From NCBI RefSeq assembly GCF_016785945.1, contig NZ_JAEMEF010000013.1, positions 1 through 64,000 of the forward strand: a stretch of DNA of 64,000 bases, read 5' to 3'. Source of the DNA: Olleya sediminilitoris. GTDB lineage: Bacteria; Bacteroidota; Bacteroidia; Flavobacteriales; Flavobacteriaceae. Positions within the stretch are counted from its first letter, which is position 1. Each line of letters opens with the position of its first letter. The position numbers and the translations under genes are program-made. The notes beneath the pieces were generated by a model. The model was not told the origin of the DNA and did no database searches. It worked only from the letters and a program-made list of their open reading frames with translations. Of this stretch, positions 1-8,509 are shown piece by piece.

Positions 1-1
1 T

Positions 2-55
2 GATACCAGCAACACCAGAAAACAATTTAAAGCGCACTTTACCTTAAAACGTTAA
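2..55 (+). CDS. C-terminal tail of an upstream CDS (partial)
   Basis: An open frame enters from the left edge and ends at a TAA at 53-55. The visible 17 codons read DTSNTRKQFKAHFTLKR. The lysine/arginine-rich end and the terminator right after it suggest the true 3' end of a plus-strand gene. The gene itself cannot be identified from so short a tail. Confidence 0.45.
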   Translation, partial: DTSNTRKQFKAHFTLKR

Positions 56-82
56 GACGCTTTAAAAACTAATAGTAATACA

Positions 83-122
83 CAAAAAAAAAGCCTGAAC
101 ATTATGTTCAGGCTTTTTTTTA
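83..122. terminator. Bidirectional intrinsic terminator
   Basis: A 9-bp perfect stem (AGCCTGAAC / GTTCAGGCT, 92-100 and 106-114) with an ATTAT loop is flanked by an A-run on the left and a T-run on the right. It can therefore end transcription from the plus-strand gene at the window edge and from the minus-strand RidA gene. Confidence 0.9.
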
Positions 123-135
123 TAAAGAAAAGTGC

Positions 136-516
136 TTATTTAATGGCAATCATACTAATTTCTACATTGACAAACTTAGGAAGATTAGCAACTTCTACAG
201 TTTCTCTTGCTGGTGCAGTTGTTTCATCAAAATAGGTTCCGTAGACTTCATTTATTTCTGAAAAGTTATGCATGTCATTAATAAAAATCGAGGTTTTAAT
301 AACGTTTTCAAAAGTCATGTCAGCAGCTTCTAAAACAGCTTTCATGTTTTCCATAACTTGTTTTGTCTCTGTTTTAATATCATCCATCACTAATTTTCCA
401 GTTTTTGGATGTAAAGCAATTTGGCCTGATGTATATAAGGTGTTTCCGCTTAAAATAGCTTGATTGTATGGTCCAATAGGAGCAGGAGCTTTAGTTGTAG
501 AAATAATCTTTTTCAT
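136..516 (-). CDS. RidA family enamine/imine deaminase
   Basis: The 126-residue protein is the normal length for the YjgF/YER057c/UK114 (RidA) family. These small trimeric cytosolic enzymes hydrolyse reactive 2-aminoacrylate and related enamines released by PLP enzymes. The N-terminal APAPIGPYNQAI segment and the C-terminal PARETVEVANLP segment, with the conserved arginine, are family hallmarks. The gene lies downstream of the LptD-like gene on the same strand with a 44-bp gap, so the two may be co-transcribed and end at the terminator at 83-122. The gap carries a copy of the GC-rich TTTCCGCG motif (532-548). The family assignment is secure; the exact substrate is not known. Confidence 0.93.
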   Translation of the reverse strand: MKKIISTTKAPAPIGPYNQAILSGNTLYTSGQIALHPKTGKLVMDDIKTETKQVMENMKAVLEAADMTFENVIKTSIFINDMHNFSEINEVYGTYFDETTAPARETVEVANLPKFVNVEISMIAIK

Positions 517-531
517 AGTAAGAGTGTTTAA

Positions 532-548
532 TTTCCGCGTAAGCGAAA
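532..548. repeat. GC-rich motif, variant copy (TTTCCGCGTAAGCGAAA)
   Basis: This is one of five copies of a TTTCCGCGnnAGCGA motif in the window. It sits in the short gap between the LptD-like gene and ridA, and differs from the exact form by A to T in the middle. See the finding on the motif. Confidence 0.6.
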
Positions 549-560
549 CATTTATAGTAT

Positions 561-3320
561 TTACAAGCTTTCGTCTGGTTTACGTCTTTGCTCGTATTTT
601 AAGTCTTTAAGTATACTTGATTTTATTCCTATAAAGAAATTCCAACTGTTATATGTACCAAAAGGTACCCATGAAAAATTCATTCTCCAGCTTAATAAAT
701 CACGCTCAAAACGCAATTGCGTTAAACCAAAGCCTTTATTTTTAAAGTCATAACTTGAGGATCCACCAATAGACCATTTAGGAGTTAATTCAATATCACC
801 AGAAAACATTAATGAGTGTGAAGATATTTCGTTTTGACGTGTGCTATTTGCATAGTTAACAGCGTAGGCAAACCTTAAGCTCCATGGTATTTTATTATTA
901 TAAAATTCATCAGGTTCTCGTTCTTCTTTATCTTCGTCTCTTTGGTTTAATTGTTGATTAGCAAAATCTTGTGATACACCAAATAAATCATCTGCACGTC
1001 CACCGCTTAATAATCTATCATCAACAGCATCTTCATCATTTTTTGTATTACCACTTTTACTACTTAAACTATAGCTCATGGTCAAATTAGCACTTGTTAG
1101 TCTAAATAAACTTCCTCCATTATTTATGTTGAAAGTATTAATTTTTTTATTATTTGAATTTAGAGCATAGGGGTCTAAATTAGCTCCAAAATTAATATTC
1201 ATTTTATTATCTAGTAATTGTGTTCCTCCTGAGATTCTTAAAGGGCTCCATTTTAAGGAGTCTCCTGCAACATTATAAGAAGTAGAGAAATTTAAATTAT
1301 TTAATAATTTAATTTTTTTTGGCTCTAATTTGGTTGAATCTGAGTCTTTAATTTTAGCTTCAAAATTGTTAGAAACAGCTATTCCTACAGAACTTGAAAA
1401 TGTCTTGTTAGGAGTTCCAAATATACTGTTTTCAAATCTTGTATACTCACTTTTGGTTGTCCCATTAGCATCGATAACTTCAAATTCATCGTAATAATTA
1501 TCAAAAGAAGGATTTATATTATAGCTTAAACTGGGTCTAATTACATGGCGTATCGCTTGTAGTTTTTTATCTTTATTAAAATTGAAAATCCCATATAAAG
1601 TTGTACCAATACTAGTACTAAAATTGTATGTTCTAAAAGCGTCAAAACCATTAACTTCCCTAGTAACCATCTCTTCGTTATCAAAATCATAATTTTTTTC
1701 AATTGTTTTTATAGCCCATGTTTCTTGAAAATTAGTGCTTGCAGTTACACTAAAGTGATCAAAAATTTTAAAATTAGTACTTATAGGTATAGTGTGTTGG
1801 GCACCTACTTTTGCATCATTAAACATTTCTTTTTTAAAAAATAATGAATCAGTTGTTACTATTCTGTTTTCAGCTCTCACACTATATTGAAAGTTAATGT
1901 TTTGAATAACACCTTTTTTTGTTCCATCTTTTCCGGCAAAAGGAAAAATTCTACTTAAACTACCTTGAAAAGTTGGTAGAGTCATATTGATGCTTTCTGT
2001 TTGTGTATTTTGACTATGTGTGGCTGCTAAATTAATATTAGCTTGCGGTTCACCTTGAAAAGTTTTAGAGTATGAAACAGATGATGATAAAGTGTTGTTT
2101 TGTGTATTAGGTAAGTTTAATTGATTGATTGACTGAGTATAATAATTACTGCTACCTAAGTTTACAGAGGCTGCAAATCTAGAGTTTGGACTTGCTTTAG
2201 CATCTTGACTATGAGACCAACGTAAGTTATATATTGTTGTTTTTGCATAATCAGGAAAACCTCTTTCACTAGTAATTAGGTTTTCATATCTAAAACCTAA
2301 ATTTCCATTGTATTTATATCGTTTTGCATATTTATTCTCTAATCTTAAACCATAACTTCCATTGGTATAATAGTCACCCAAAATAGCCAAGTCTACATGA
2401 TCACTAATAGGAAAGTAATAACCTCCATTTTGTAAAAAATAGCCTCTATTTCCGTCTTCACCAAAACTAGGAAAAATAATACCAGAAGTACGCTTTTTGG
2501 ATAACGGAAAAAATGCAAAAGGTAAACCTATTGGTGTAGGCACATCATAGATAAATAAGTTGGTTAAACCAGTAATTACTTTTTTGTTTGGTACTAATTT
2601 ACCTTTTCTAATTAAAAAGTAATATTCAGGATCTTCTACATTATCAGAAGTTGTAAATTTTGAATTTCTTAGGTAGTAAACCGAGTCATTTACACGCTTA
2701 GTCGTTTCGGTAATTAGTCTACCTTGTTGTTGTTCTGTTACAGAATTATATATTAACCCCTTTCTGGTTTGTGTATTAAATACAATCGAGTCTGGCTCAA
2801 TAACATTTTCGCCTTGTTTAAAAACAGGTTTTTGGGTATATTCTCCTAATGTGTCTTTGATTCCTTTAGCATAGACTAGATCATTATTGTAATCTAAAAT
2901 AATTACACCTGCAGAAATGTCCATATCTTCATAAAGTATTTGTGCTTCATTATATAGATACATTTTACCTTCTTTTTGCTTATAAGACATATAGTCTGTA
3001 GCTTTGTATGAAATTGTGCTGCTTAATAAAGGTTTAGGTTTAATGGAATCTGTAATTGTACTATCCGTTTCTGTTTTAGGACCTAACAATTCCTTGACGT
3101 TAACATCAACTGTAGAAGAATCTTTTTGTTTAGTTACAAGTGTTTGTTTATCCTCAATAGGTGATATTGAAGTGCCATCCTTGGGTAAATCCCCTTGGGC
3201 AAAGCCAAAAGTGTTAATAAACACTGTAAAACTCAAACTAAAAAGTATATAAAGACTATTTGTACGCAACGGTTTTAAATGTATTTTTGTAAAAGTATGG
3301 CTTGGTTTTTGAATTGACAA
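561..3320 (-). CDS. LptD-like outer-membrane LPS assembly protein
   Basis: The 919-residue protein has an N-terminal export signal (hydrophobic stretch about residues 24-40, ending FGFAQ after a long basic n-region). A LptA-like beta-jellyroll segment follows (about 95-210, with YNEAQILYEDMDISAG typical of OstA domains), then a long beta-barrel to the C-terminus, rich in alternating aromatic and polar residues. In the Bacteroidota this architecture is the putative LptD, which inserts lipopolysaccharide into the outer leaflet. It is divergent from the amidase gene at 3393 with a 72-bp shared promoter region. A later start is possible because the n-region is unusually long. The family is confident; the role is inferred from domain layout. 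Confidence 0.88.
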   Translation of the reverse strand: MSIQKPSHTFTKIHLKPLRTNSLYILFSLSFTVFINTFGFAQGDLPKDGTSISPIEDKQTLVTKQKDSSTVDVNVKELLGPKTETDSTITDSIKPKPLLSSTISYKATDYMSYKQKEGKMYLYNEAQILYEDMDISAGVIILDYNNDLVYAKGIKDTLGEYTQKPVFKQGENVIEPDSIVFNTQTRKGLIYNSVTEQQQGRLITETTKRVNDSVYYLRNSKFTTSDNVEDPEYYFLIRKGKLVPNKKVITGLTNLFIYDVPTPIGLPFAFFPLSKKRTSGIIFPSFGEDGNRGYFLQNGGYYFPISDHVDLAILGDYYTNGSYGLRLENKYAKRYKYNGNLGFRYENLITSERGFPDYAKTTIYNLRWSHSQDAKASPNSRFAASVNLGSSNYYTQSINQLNLPNTQNNTLSSSVSYSKTFQGEPQANINLAATHSQNTQTESINMTLPTFQGSLSRIFPFAGKDGTKKGVIQNINFQYSVRAENRIVTTDSLFFKKEMFNDAKVGAQHTIPISTNFKIFDHFSVTASTNFQETWAIKTIEKNYDFDNEEMVTREVNGFDAFRTYNFSTSIGTTLYGIFNFNKDKKLQAIRHVIRPSLSYNINPSFDNYYDEFEVIDANGTTKSEYTRFENSIFGTPNKTFSSSVGIAVSNNFEAKIKDSDSTKLEPKKIKLLNNLNFSTSYNVAGDSLKWSPLRISGGTQLLDNKMNINFGANLDPYALNSNNKKINTFNINNGGSLFRLTSANLTMSYSLSSKSGNTKNDEDAVDDRLLSGGRADDLFGVSQDFANQQLNQRDEDKEEREPDEFYNNKIPWSLRFAYAVNYANSTRQNEISSHSLMFSGDIELTPKWSIGGSSSYDFKNKGFGLTQLRFERDLLSWRMNFSWVPFGTYNSWNFFIGIKSSILKDLKYEQRRKPDESL

Positions 3321-3392
3321 AACTACATATATTTTTTTGTGAATGTTTTAATATTCGTTAAAAATTATATTTCATACTAAACGAAATAATTA

Positions 3393-4520
3393 ATGGTTAT
3401 ATCCTATATGCAAACGTACATTTTTAAAATTATATTATCCTTTACAATAGTATTAACATTTATTAACTTTCAAATTGCTAATGCACAAAGTACTAGTGGT
3501 AAATTTATTGTTGTGCTTGATGCAGGTCATGGTGGAGATGATCCAGGAAATTTAGGTAATGGTCATAAAGAAAAGGACATTGCTCTAAAAATTGTTTTAG
3601 AAGTCGGTAAAAGCCTAGAAAAAAACAAAGATATTAAGGTTATCTATACTAGAAAGACGGATGTATTTGTTAAACTAAGGGAAAGAGCAGCAATTGCAAA
3701 CAGGGCTGATGCAGATTTGTTTGTGTCTGTCCATTGTAACTCACATTCTTCACAAGCATCCGGAACTGAAACTTTTGTACTAGGAGTTGCTAATACTAAA
3801 CGTAATTTTGACATCGCTAAAAAAGAAAACGAAGTTATTTTTTTGGAAGACGATTATAAAAAAGATTATAAGGGATTTGATCCTGATGCACCAGAATCTT
3901 TAATAGGATTAGCATTTCAACAAGAAGATTATGTTGAGCAAAGTATAAAACTAGCAAGATTAATTGAAGATAGTTTTATTGGTAAATCTAAACGAAAAAG
4001 TAGAGGAATCAAGCAAGCTAGCCTTTGGGTTTTACACAATACATACATGCCTAGTGTGTTAGTTGAAGTTGGTTTTTTAACAAACAATGCCGAGGGGAAA
4101 TTTTTAAATTCTAAAAGTGGTCAGTCTAAAATGGCAGCCTCAATACTTGAAGCTATTAACGCTTACAAAAAGAATTTAGATTTAAATGTTGGTGATAGTT
4201 ATGTTGGAGATGTTACAATAGAAGACACCATTTCTTCAGAAGTACATACTATTGAAAACACAGTTTTTAAAATTCAGATTGCTGCTAGCTCTAATGCTTT
4301 AGAGCCTATGTCCTATAATTTTAAAGGTTTAAATGACATTTCACGCGAAAAGCAAGATGGCTTATATAAATATTATTACGGTTATACCTCTGACTATAAT
4401 AAAGCACAAAAGCTTCAAATTGAAGCAAAAAATAAAGGCTACAAAGATGCTTATATTGTAGCACTTAAAGACGGAAAACAAGTAAAACTGTCAGAAGTCT
4501 TAAAAACCGAAGCTAATTAG
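3393..4520 (+). CDS. N-acetylmuramoyl-L-alanine amidase (Amidase_3) with C-terminal SPOR-like region
   Basis: This exported cell-wall hydrolase cleaves the amide bond between muramic acid and the stem peptide. A signal peptide (ending about IANAQ, residue 32) precedes the Amidase_3 domain (about 38-258). Zinc and catalytic motifs are visible: LDAGHGGDDPG, SVHCNSH, and VLVEVGFLTN near its end. The last ~85 residues look like a SPOR-type peptidoglycan-binding domain (VFKIQIAASS start, YYYGYTSDYNKAQ). The start at 3393 could be replaced by the ATG five codons on (3408). It heads a co-directional run with the MCE protein 54 bp downstream. Confidence 0.92.
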   Translation: MVISYMQTYIFKIILSFTIVLTFINFQIANAQSTSGKFIVVLDAGHGGDDPGNLGNGHKEKDIALKIVLEVGKSLEKNKDIKVIYTRKTDVFVKLRERAAIANRADADLFVSVHCNSHSSQASGTETFVLGVANTKRNFDIAKKENEVIFLEDDYKKDYKGFDPDAPESLIGLAFQQEDYVEQSIKLARLIEDSFIGKSKRKSRGIKQASLWVLHNTYMPSVLVEVGFLTNNAEGKFLNSKSGQSKMAASILEAINAYKKNLDLNVGDSYVGDVTIEDTISSEVHTIENTVFKIQIAASSNALEPMSYNFKGLNDISREKQDGLYKYYYGYTSDYNKAQKLQIEAKNKGYKDAYIVALKDGKQVKLSEVLKTEAN

Positions 4521-4574
4521 AACCATTCTTTTATATTTATTTTCTAATTTTGTTACCAATCTAAATTTCATATC

Positions 4575-5534
4575 TTGAAACTATCACTAGAAGTTAAAAC
4601 AGCCATATTAGTTATACTTGGAATAATATTCTTCATTTTTGGATTTAGTTATCTAAAAGGAAATAACATTTTTGATTCCAATAATACATACTATACAGAG
4701 TTTGATTATAACTCTTTAGCAGTATCTGCTCCTGTCACTATAAAAGGGAATAAAGTAGGTAAAGTAAAAGAAATCAAATACGATTTTGAAACTGGTAAAA
4801 CCAGAGTTGCTTTTTCAGTAGATAAACAACTTAAGTTTTCAAAAAATAGTACTATTAACATGTATCAAACTGGTTTAATGGGTGGAAATGCGTTGGCTAT
4901 TCAACCAGCAAACGATAATCAAATGGCCCAAGATGGAGATTTGATACAATCTAAAGTAGAAGATGGCTTAGTTACTAGTCTTACCAGCGATTTTTCTCAG
5001 TTAAGTACCAATCTAGACGGAACCTTACAAACTGTAGATACTTTAATGGGTAACCTTAATGGTTTGGTAGCAGATCAGTCAGAAAATGGTTTAAAAAATA
5101 CATTAGCCGAGTTAAATTCTACCTTAAAATCATACAAAGGTTTAGCCTATTCAATTAATTCTGTTGTAAAAAAGAATGATGAAAATATTACCTCAATGGT
5201 AGATAATTTTGCGACCACTAGCACTAATTTAAGCGAAATGAGTGAGAAGCTAAAGCAAGTAGATATTACCAAAACGGTATCTGATTTAGAATCTACTTTA
5301 TCAAGTGTAAATACTATGCTAGCAAGTGTAAAAAACGGAGAAGGATCAATGGGTAAATTGCTTAACGATGATAAGTTATATAACAATCTAGAAGGTGCTG
5401 CTTTGCAAATGGAACAACTTTTAGAGGACATGAAGCTTAACCCTAAACGTTATGTGCATTTTTCATTATTCGGAAAAAAAGCAAAACGTTATGATGCTGA
5501 GGGTAACGAAATTAAAGAAGAAAAGAAAGATTAA
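4575..5534 (+). CDS. MlaD/MCE family lipid-transport protein
   Basis: The 319-residue protein has one N-terminal transmembrane helix (about residues 8-27), an MCE domain (about 38-118, with APVTIKGNKVGKVKEI and MYQTGLMGGNALAI) and a long helical tail. This is the organisation of MlaD-like substrate-binding subunits that shuttle phospholipids between the inner and outer membranes. The start codon is TTG; no ATG gives the full TM helix. ATPase and permease partners are not in the window. Its place between a wall amidase and Fe-S genes is a familiar flavobacterial order as I recall it; no functional link is shown. Confidence 0.9.
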   Translation: MKLSLEVKTAILVILGIIFFIFGFSYLKGNNIFDSNNTYYTEFDYNSLAVSAPVTIKGNKVGKVKEIKYDFETGKTRVAFSVDKQLKFSKNSTINMYQTGLMGGNALAIQPANDNQMAQDGDLIQSKVEDGLVTSLTSDFSQLSTNLDGTLQTVDTLMGNLNGLVADQSENGLKNTLAELNSTLKSYKGLAYSINSVVKKNDENITSMVDNFATTSTNLSEMSEKLKQVDITKTVSDLESTLSSVNTMLASVKNGEGSMGKLLNDDKLYNNLEGAALQMEQLLEDMKLNPKRYVHFSLFGKKAKRYDAEGNEIKEEKKD

Positions 5535-5553
5535 GACAAAAACTAACTAACTT

Positions 5554-6867
5554 ATGGAATACATACCAAATATAATTTTTGCCATAATACTTGCTGTAGG
5601 TATTGGCTATTTTGCAAACAATGTTAAAAAGTTAATTCGTAATATTAAACTTGGTAAAGATCAAGACGTTTCGGATAACAAACCACAACGTTGGAAAAAT
5701 ATGGCTTACATTGCTTTAGGACAAAGTAAAATGGTAAAACGACCAATAGCAGGTATTTTACACGTTGTTGTATATGTTGGATTTGTAATTATTAATATCG
5801 AGGTTCTAGAAATCATTATCGATGGATTATTTGGCACACACAGGATTGGTCACAAATTTTTACCAGAATCAATCTACGGATTTTTAATAGGTAGCTTTGA
5901 GATATTAGCAGTATTAGTACTAGTATCAGTTATAATTTTCTGGGTAAGACGTAACGTTATTAAAATTAAACGTTTTATAAAATCAGAGATGAAGGGTTGG
6001 CCAAAAGCAGATGGTAATATAATCCTTTATTTTGAAGTCGTACTTATGTGTCTATTTTTAGTCATGAATGCTACAGATACAGTATTTCAAGGTTATAATT
6101 CAGGTAATGTAATCAGTCAATTTATAGCACCTTTATTTGAAAGTCTATCACAATCTACATTACATGTCATAGAGCGTGCAGCTTGGTGGTTACACATTGT
6201 AGGTATTTTAGCATTCTTAAATTATCTGTATTTTTCAAAACACTTACACATATTATTAGCATTCCCAAATACATACTACGGTAAATTAACACCAAAAGGG
6301 CAATTTGCTAATAATCCAGTAGTAACTAAAGAGGTTAAAATGATGATGGATCCAAACGCAGATCCATTTGCAGCAGCACCAGAAGGAGAAGAAGATACAG
6401 TACCAGAAAAATTTGGAGCCAGTGATGTGCAAGATTTAAGTTGGGTAAACCTATTAAATGCTTACACATGTACAGAATGTGGACGTTGTACCAGTGAGTG
6501 TCCTGCAAACCTAACAGGAAAAAAATTGTCACCACGTAAAATCATGATGGATACTAGAGACCGTCTAGTAGAAGTTGGTAAAAATATAGATGCTAACAAA
6601 GGGACCTTTGTTGACGATGGTAAACAGTTATTAGGCGATTACATCACACCAGAAGAAATTTGGGCATGTACAAGTTGTAATGCCTGTGTAGAGGCTTGTC
6701 CAGTAAGTATCGATCCATTAAACATTATTATGCAAATGCGTCAATACTCTGTAATGGAAGAAAGTGCAGCTCCAACCGAGTTAAACAACATGATGACCAA
6801 TATAGAAAACAATGGTGCACCTTGGCCATATAACCAAATGGACCGTTTAAATTGGAAAGACGAGTAG
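5554..6867 (+). CDS. Membrane-anchored 2x[4Fe-4S] electron-transfer protein (HdrC/GlpC-like)
   Basis: The 437-residue protein has an N-terminal membrane half with about five to six helices. A ferredoxin-like domain follows with two CxxCxxCxxxCP motifs, starting at Cys306 (CTECGRCTSECP) and Cys372 (CTSCNACVEACP). The layout matches membrane subunits that pass electrons between a quinone pool and a soluble CCG-domain partner. That partner is plausibly the CCG protein encoded at 7482. The physiological donor is unknown. The 20-bp gap to mlaD suggests co-transcription. The intact pair is interrupted downstream by a palindromic repeat and two small genes. Confidence 0.9.
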   Translation: MEYIPNIIFAIILAVGIGYFANNVKKLIRNIKLGKDQDVSDNKPQRWKNMAYIALGQSKMVKRPIAGILHVVVYVGFVIINIEVLEIIIDGLFGTHRIGHKFLPESIYGFLIGSFEILAVLVLVSVIIFWVRRNVIKIKRFIKSEMKGWPKADGNIILYFEVVLMCLFLVMNATDTVFQGYNSGNVISQFIAPLFESLSQSTLHVIERAAWWLHIVGILAFLNYLYFSKHLHILLAFPNTYYGKLTPKGQFANNPVVTKEVKMMMDPNADPFAAAPEGEEDTVPEKFGASDVQDLSWVNLLNAYTCTECGRCTSECPANLTGKKLSPRKIMMDTRDRLVEVGKNIDANKGTFVDDGKQLLGDYITPEEIWACTSCNACVEACPVSIDPLNIIMQMRQYSVMEESAAPTELNNMMTNIENNGAPWPYNQMDRLNWKDE

Positions 6868-6875
6868 TATAATTT

Positions 6876-6964
6876 GGGCGTTACCACAAGGGTCGCGCTA
6901 TCCATTATATCTTTTTTTGCCATATATGGCAGCAAAAAAAGGATGCCATTACTATCGCTAACGC
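6876..6964. repeat. Interspersed palindromic element between Fe-S genes
   Basis: An 89-bp imperfect inverted repeat has outer arms GCGTTA (6878-6883) and TAACGC (6959-6964). The inner arms are TTTTTTTGCCATA and TATGGCAGCAAAAAAA. The sequence resembles a short intergenic element I recall from many flavobacterial genomes, with a GGGCGTT start, a GGATGCC segment and a CTAACGC end. It begins 8 bp after the Fe-S gene stop and ends 6 bp before the next start. No protein is encoded; the open frame across it is a by-product. Confidence 0.75.
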
Positions 6965-6970
6965 AAAAAA

Positions 6971-7159
6971 ATGAGTTTTATATTAAAAATTCCATCAAAA
7001 ACAAGATTAATACTTGGCCTATCGCTAACAGTATTAGGAATATTGTCTCTATTTATTTTAGATAATTATGACACAGGTTTTTTAGGAGGATTTTTATCAG
7101 GTATTTTATTAGGAACAGGAATTGGACTTGTAATAACTTATAAACAAAAAGCAAATTGA
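6971..7159 (+). CDS. Small two-helix membrane protein, unknown
   Basis: The 62-residue protein is mostly hydrophobic, with two predicted transmembrane helices (about residues 12-30 and 35-54) and a basic tail. No family is recognised. Its stop codon TGA overlaps the TTG start of the next gene (7156), a sign of translational coupling. It is inserted, with the 105-aa gene, between the two Fe-S genes, right after the palindromic element, so it may be a lineage-specific addition. Confidence 0.65.
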   Translation: MSFILKIPSKTRLILGLSLTVLGILSLFILDNYDTGFLGGFLSGILLGTGIGLVITYKQKAN

Positions 7160-7473
7160 AAATTAGTCTTTACATACTAATAATACTAACCTTTAGCTTA
7201 GCTAAGCTAAAGGCACAAGATTATAAAAAAGACTCACTTCAATTTAAAATAATTACCAATATAAAGTATAACTCTAGCCAAGTAGAAGACATCAAATTAA
7301 AAAAAGTCATGTGTGATTATTGCACAGACAATCAAAAAAAACAATTAGGATTACAAGCATTAAAATTAGCAGCTTTAGAGCAATATGATCCAAAAAATAA
7401 ATTAGAAAACGGAATTAAAATCTTATCCATTTATATAAGATTATCTAAAACCGATTTTTTAGCATTAAAATAA
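7156..7473 (+). CDS. Small exported protein, unknown
   Basis: The 105-residue protein has a clear signal peptide (about residues 1-21, ending LAKLKAQ) and a short mature part with one CDYC motif at about residue 53. A TTG start overlaps the stop of the preceding gene as TTGA, and the next gene begins 8 bp after its stop. This puts it in the same transcript as the Fe-S pair. No family is recognised. The CxxC could bind a metal or form a disulfide in the periplasm, but that is only inference. Confidence 0.65.
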   Translation: MKISLYILIILTFSLAKLKAQDYKKDSLQFKIITNIKYNSSQVEDIKLKKVMCDYCTDNQKKQLGLQALKLAALEQYDPKNKLENGIKILSIYIRLSKTDFLALK

Positions 7474-7481
7474 TATTTATT

Positions 7482-8273
7482 ATGAGCGAACAACTTATAG
7501 TGCCAACTATGGCAGAAATGATGAGCCAAGGAAAAACTCCAGATATTTTATTTTGGGTTGGATCTGCAGGAAGTTATGATGACAGAGCAAAAAAAATCAC
7601 TAAAGCTTTTGTAAAAATACTAAACAAAGCAAATGTAAATTTTGCAGTATTAGGAGCAGAAGAAAGTGCTACAGGTGATCTTGCTAAACGTGCAGGAAAC
7701 GAGTTTTTGTTTCAAATGCAAGCAGTAATGAATATTGAAGTACTTAATGCTTACGAGGTTAAACGTATTGTAACATGTGATCCACATTCATTTAATTGTA
7801 TCAAAAATGAATATCCAGGATTAGGAGGTAATTATGAGGTATTACACCACACACAATTTATCAAAGAGTTAATAGACAAAAAACTAATTGAAGTTACAGA
7901 TAATAGCTTTAAAGGTAAACGTATTACTTTTCATGATCCATGTTATTTGGGACGTGCTAATTCAGAGTATGAAGCACCAAGAGAAGTATTATCTGTTTTA
8001 AATGCTAATCTTCAAGAAATGAAACGTAGCAAAGCAACTGCTTTGTGTTGTGGAGCAGGAGGAGCACAAATGTTTAAAGAACCAGAAAAAGGTGATAAAG
8101 ATATAAACGAGTTAAGAACTGAAGATGCATTAGCAACCAATCCTGATATTATCGCTACAGGTTGTCCTTATTGCATGACCATGATGTCTGATGGTGTAAA
8201 AGTCAAAGAAAAAGAAAACGAAATAAAAGTTTTAGACGTAGCCGAGTTAATTGCAAATGCTCAAAACCTATAA
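7482..8273 (+). CDS. CCG-domain (heterodisulfide-reductase-type) Fe-S protein
   Basis: The 263-residue soluble protein carries two cysteine-rich CCG motifs. The first is built from CDPHSFNC, HDPCYLG and CCGAGGAQMF, and the tail from TGCPYC. CCG domains bind a non-cubane [4Fe-4S] cluster in HdrB, GlpC and LutA relatives. It is the natural partner of the membrane Fe-S protein at 5554, together forming a two-component redox unit whose substrate is unknown. Its stop overlaps the next start by one base (TAATG). Confidence 0.9.
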   Translation: MSEQLIVPTMAEMMSQGKTPDILFWVGSAGSYDDRAKKITKAFVKILNKANVNFAVLGAEESATGDLAKRAGNEFLFQMQAVMNIEVLNAYEVKRIVTCDPHSFNCIKNEYPGLGGNYEVLHHTQFIKELIDKKLIEVTDNSFKGKRITFHDPCYLGRANSEYEAPREVLSVLNANLQEMKRSKATALCCGAGGAQMFKEPEKGDKDINELRTEDALATNPDIIATGCPYCMTMMSDGVKVKEKENEIKVLDVAELIANAQNL

Positions 8274-8455
8274 TGGATATTAAAAAATATATTATAACTG
8301 GATTAATATCAGGTTTAGTTTTTGCCATATTATTAGCAGGATGGGATTATTACAAACAAAATCCATTTTCTGTTTTAAAATTTGTGATACATACAGTTGT
8401 TTTTGGAGCTTTTAATGGTTACATGACTTACAGAAAAGCAAAAAATGTAAACTAA
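8273..8455 (+). CDS. Small membrane protein, unknown
   Basis: The 60-residue protein has two hydrophobic segments (about residues 7-24 and 35-52) and a basic C-terminus. Its ATG overlaps the stop of the CCG gene by one base, so it is translated with that operon. A hairpin terminator follows 7 bp after its stop. No family is recognised with confidence. Confidence 0.7.
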   Translation: MDIKKYIITGLISGLVFAILLAGWDYYKQNPFSVLKFVIHTVVFGAFNGYMTYRKAKNVN

Positions 8456-8461
8456 TATTAT

Positions 8462-8492
8462 AAAAGCACTTTTTTAAAGTGCTTTTAGTTTT
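8462..8492 (+). terminator. Intrinsic terminator of the Fe-S operon
   Basis: An 11-bp perfect stem (AAAAGCACTTT / AAAGTGCTTTT) with a TTT loop is followed by a short T-rich tract. It closes the amidase-to-8455 run just before serB. Confidence 0.75.
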
Positions 8493-8509
8493 AAAACAAA
8501 ACAGTACTC

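Noticed and set aside
6874-7065. 63-aa frame across the palindromic element
   Set aside because: It starts in the repeat and overlaps the 62-aa gene in another frame; the sequence has no domain or start signal.
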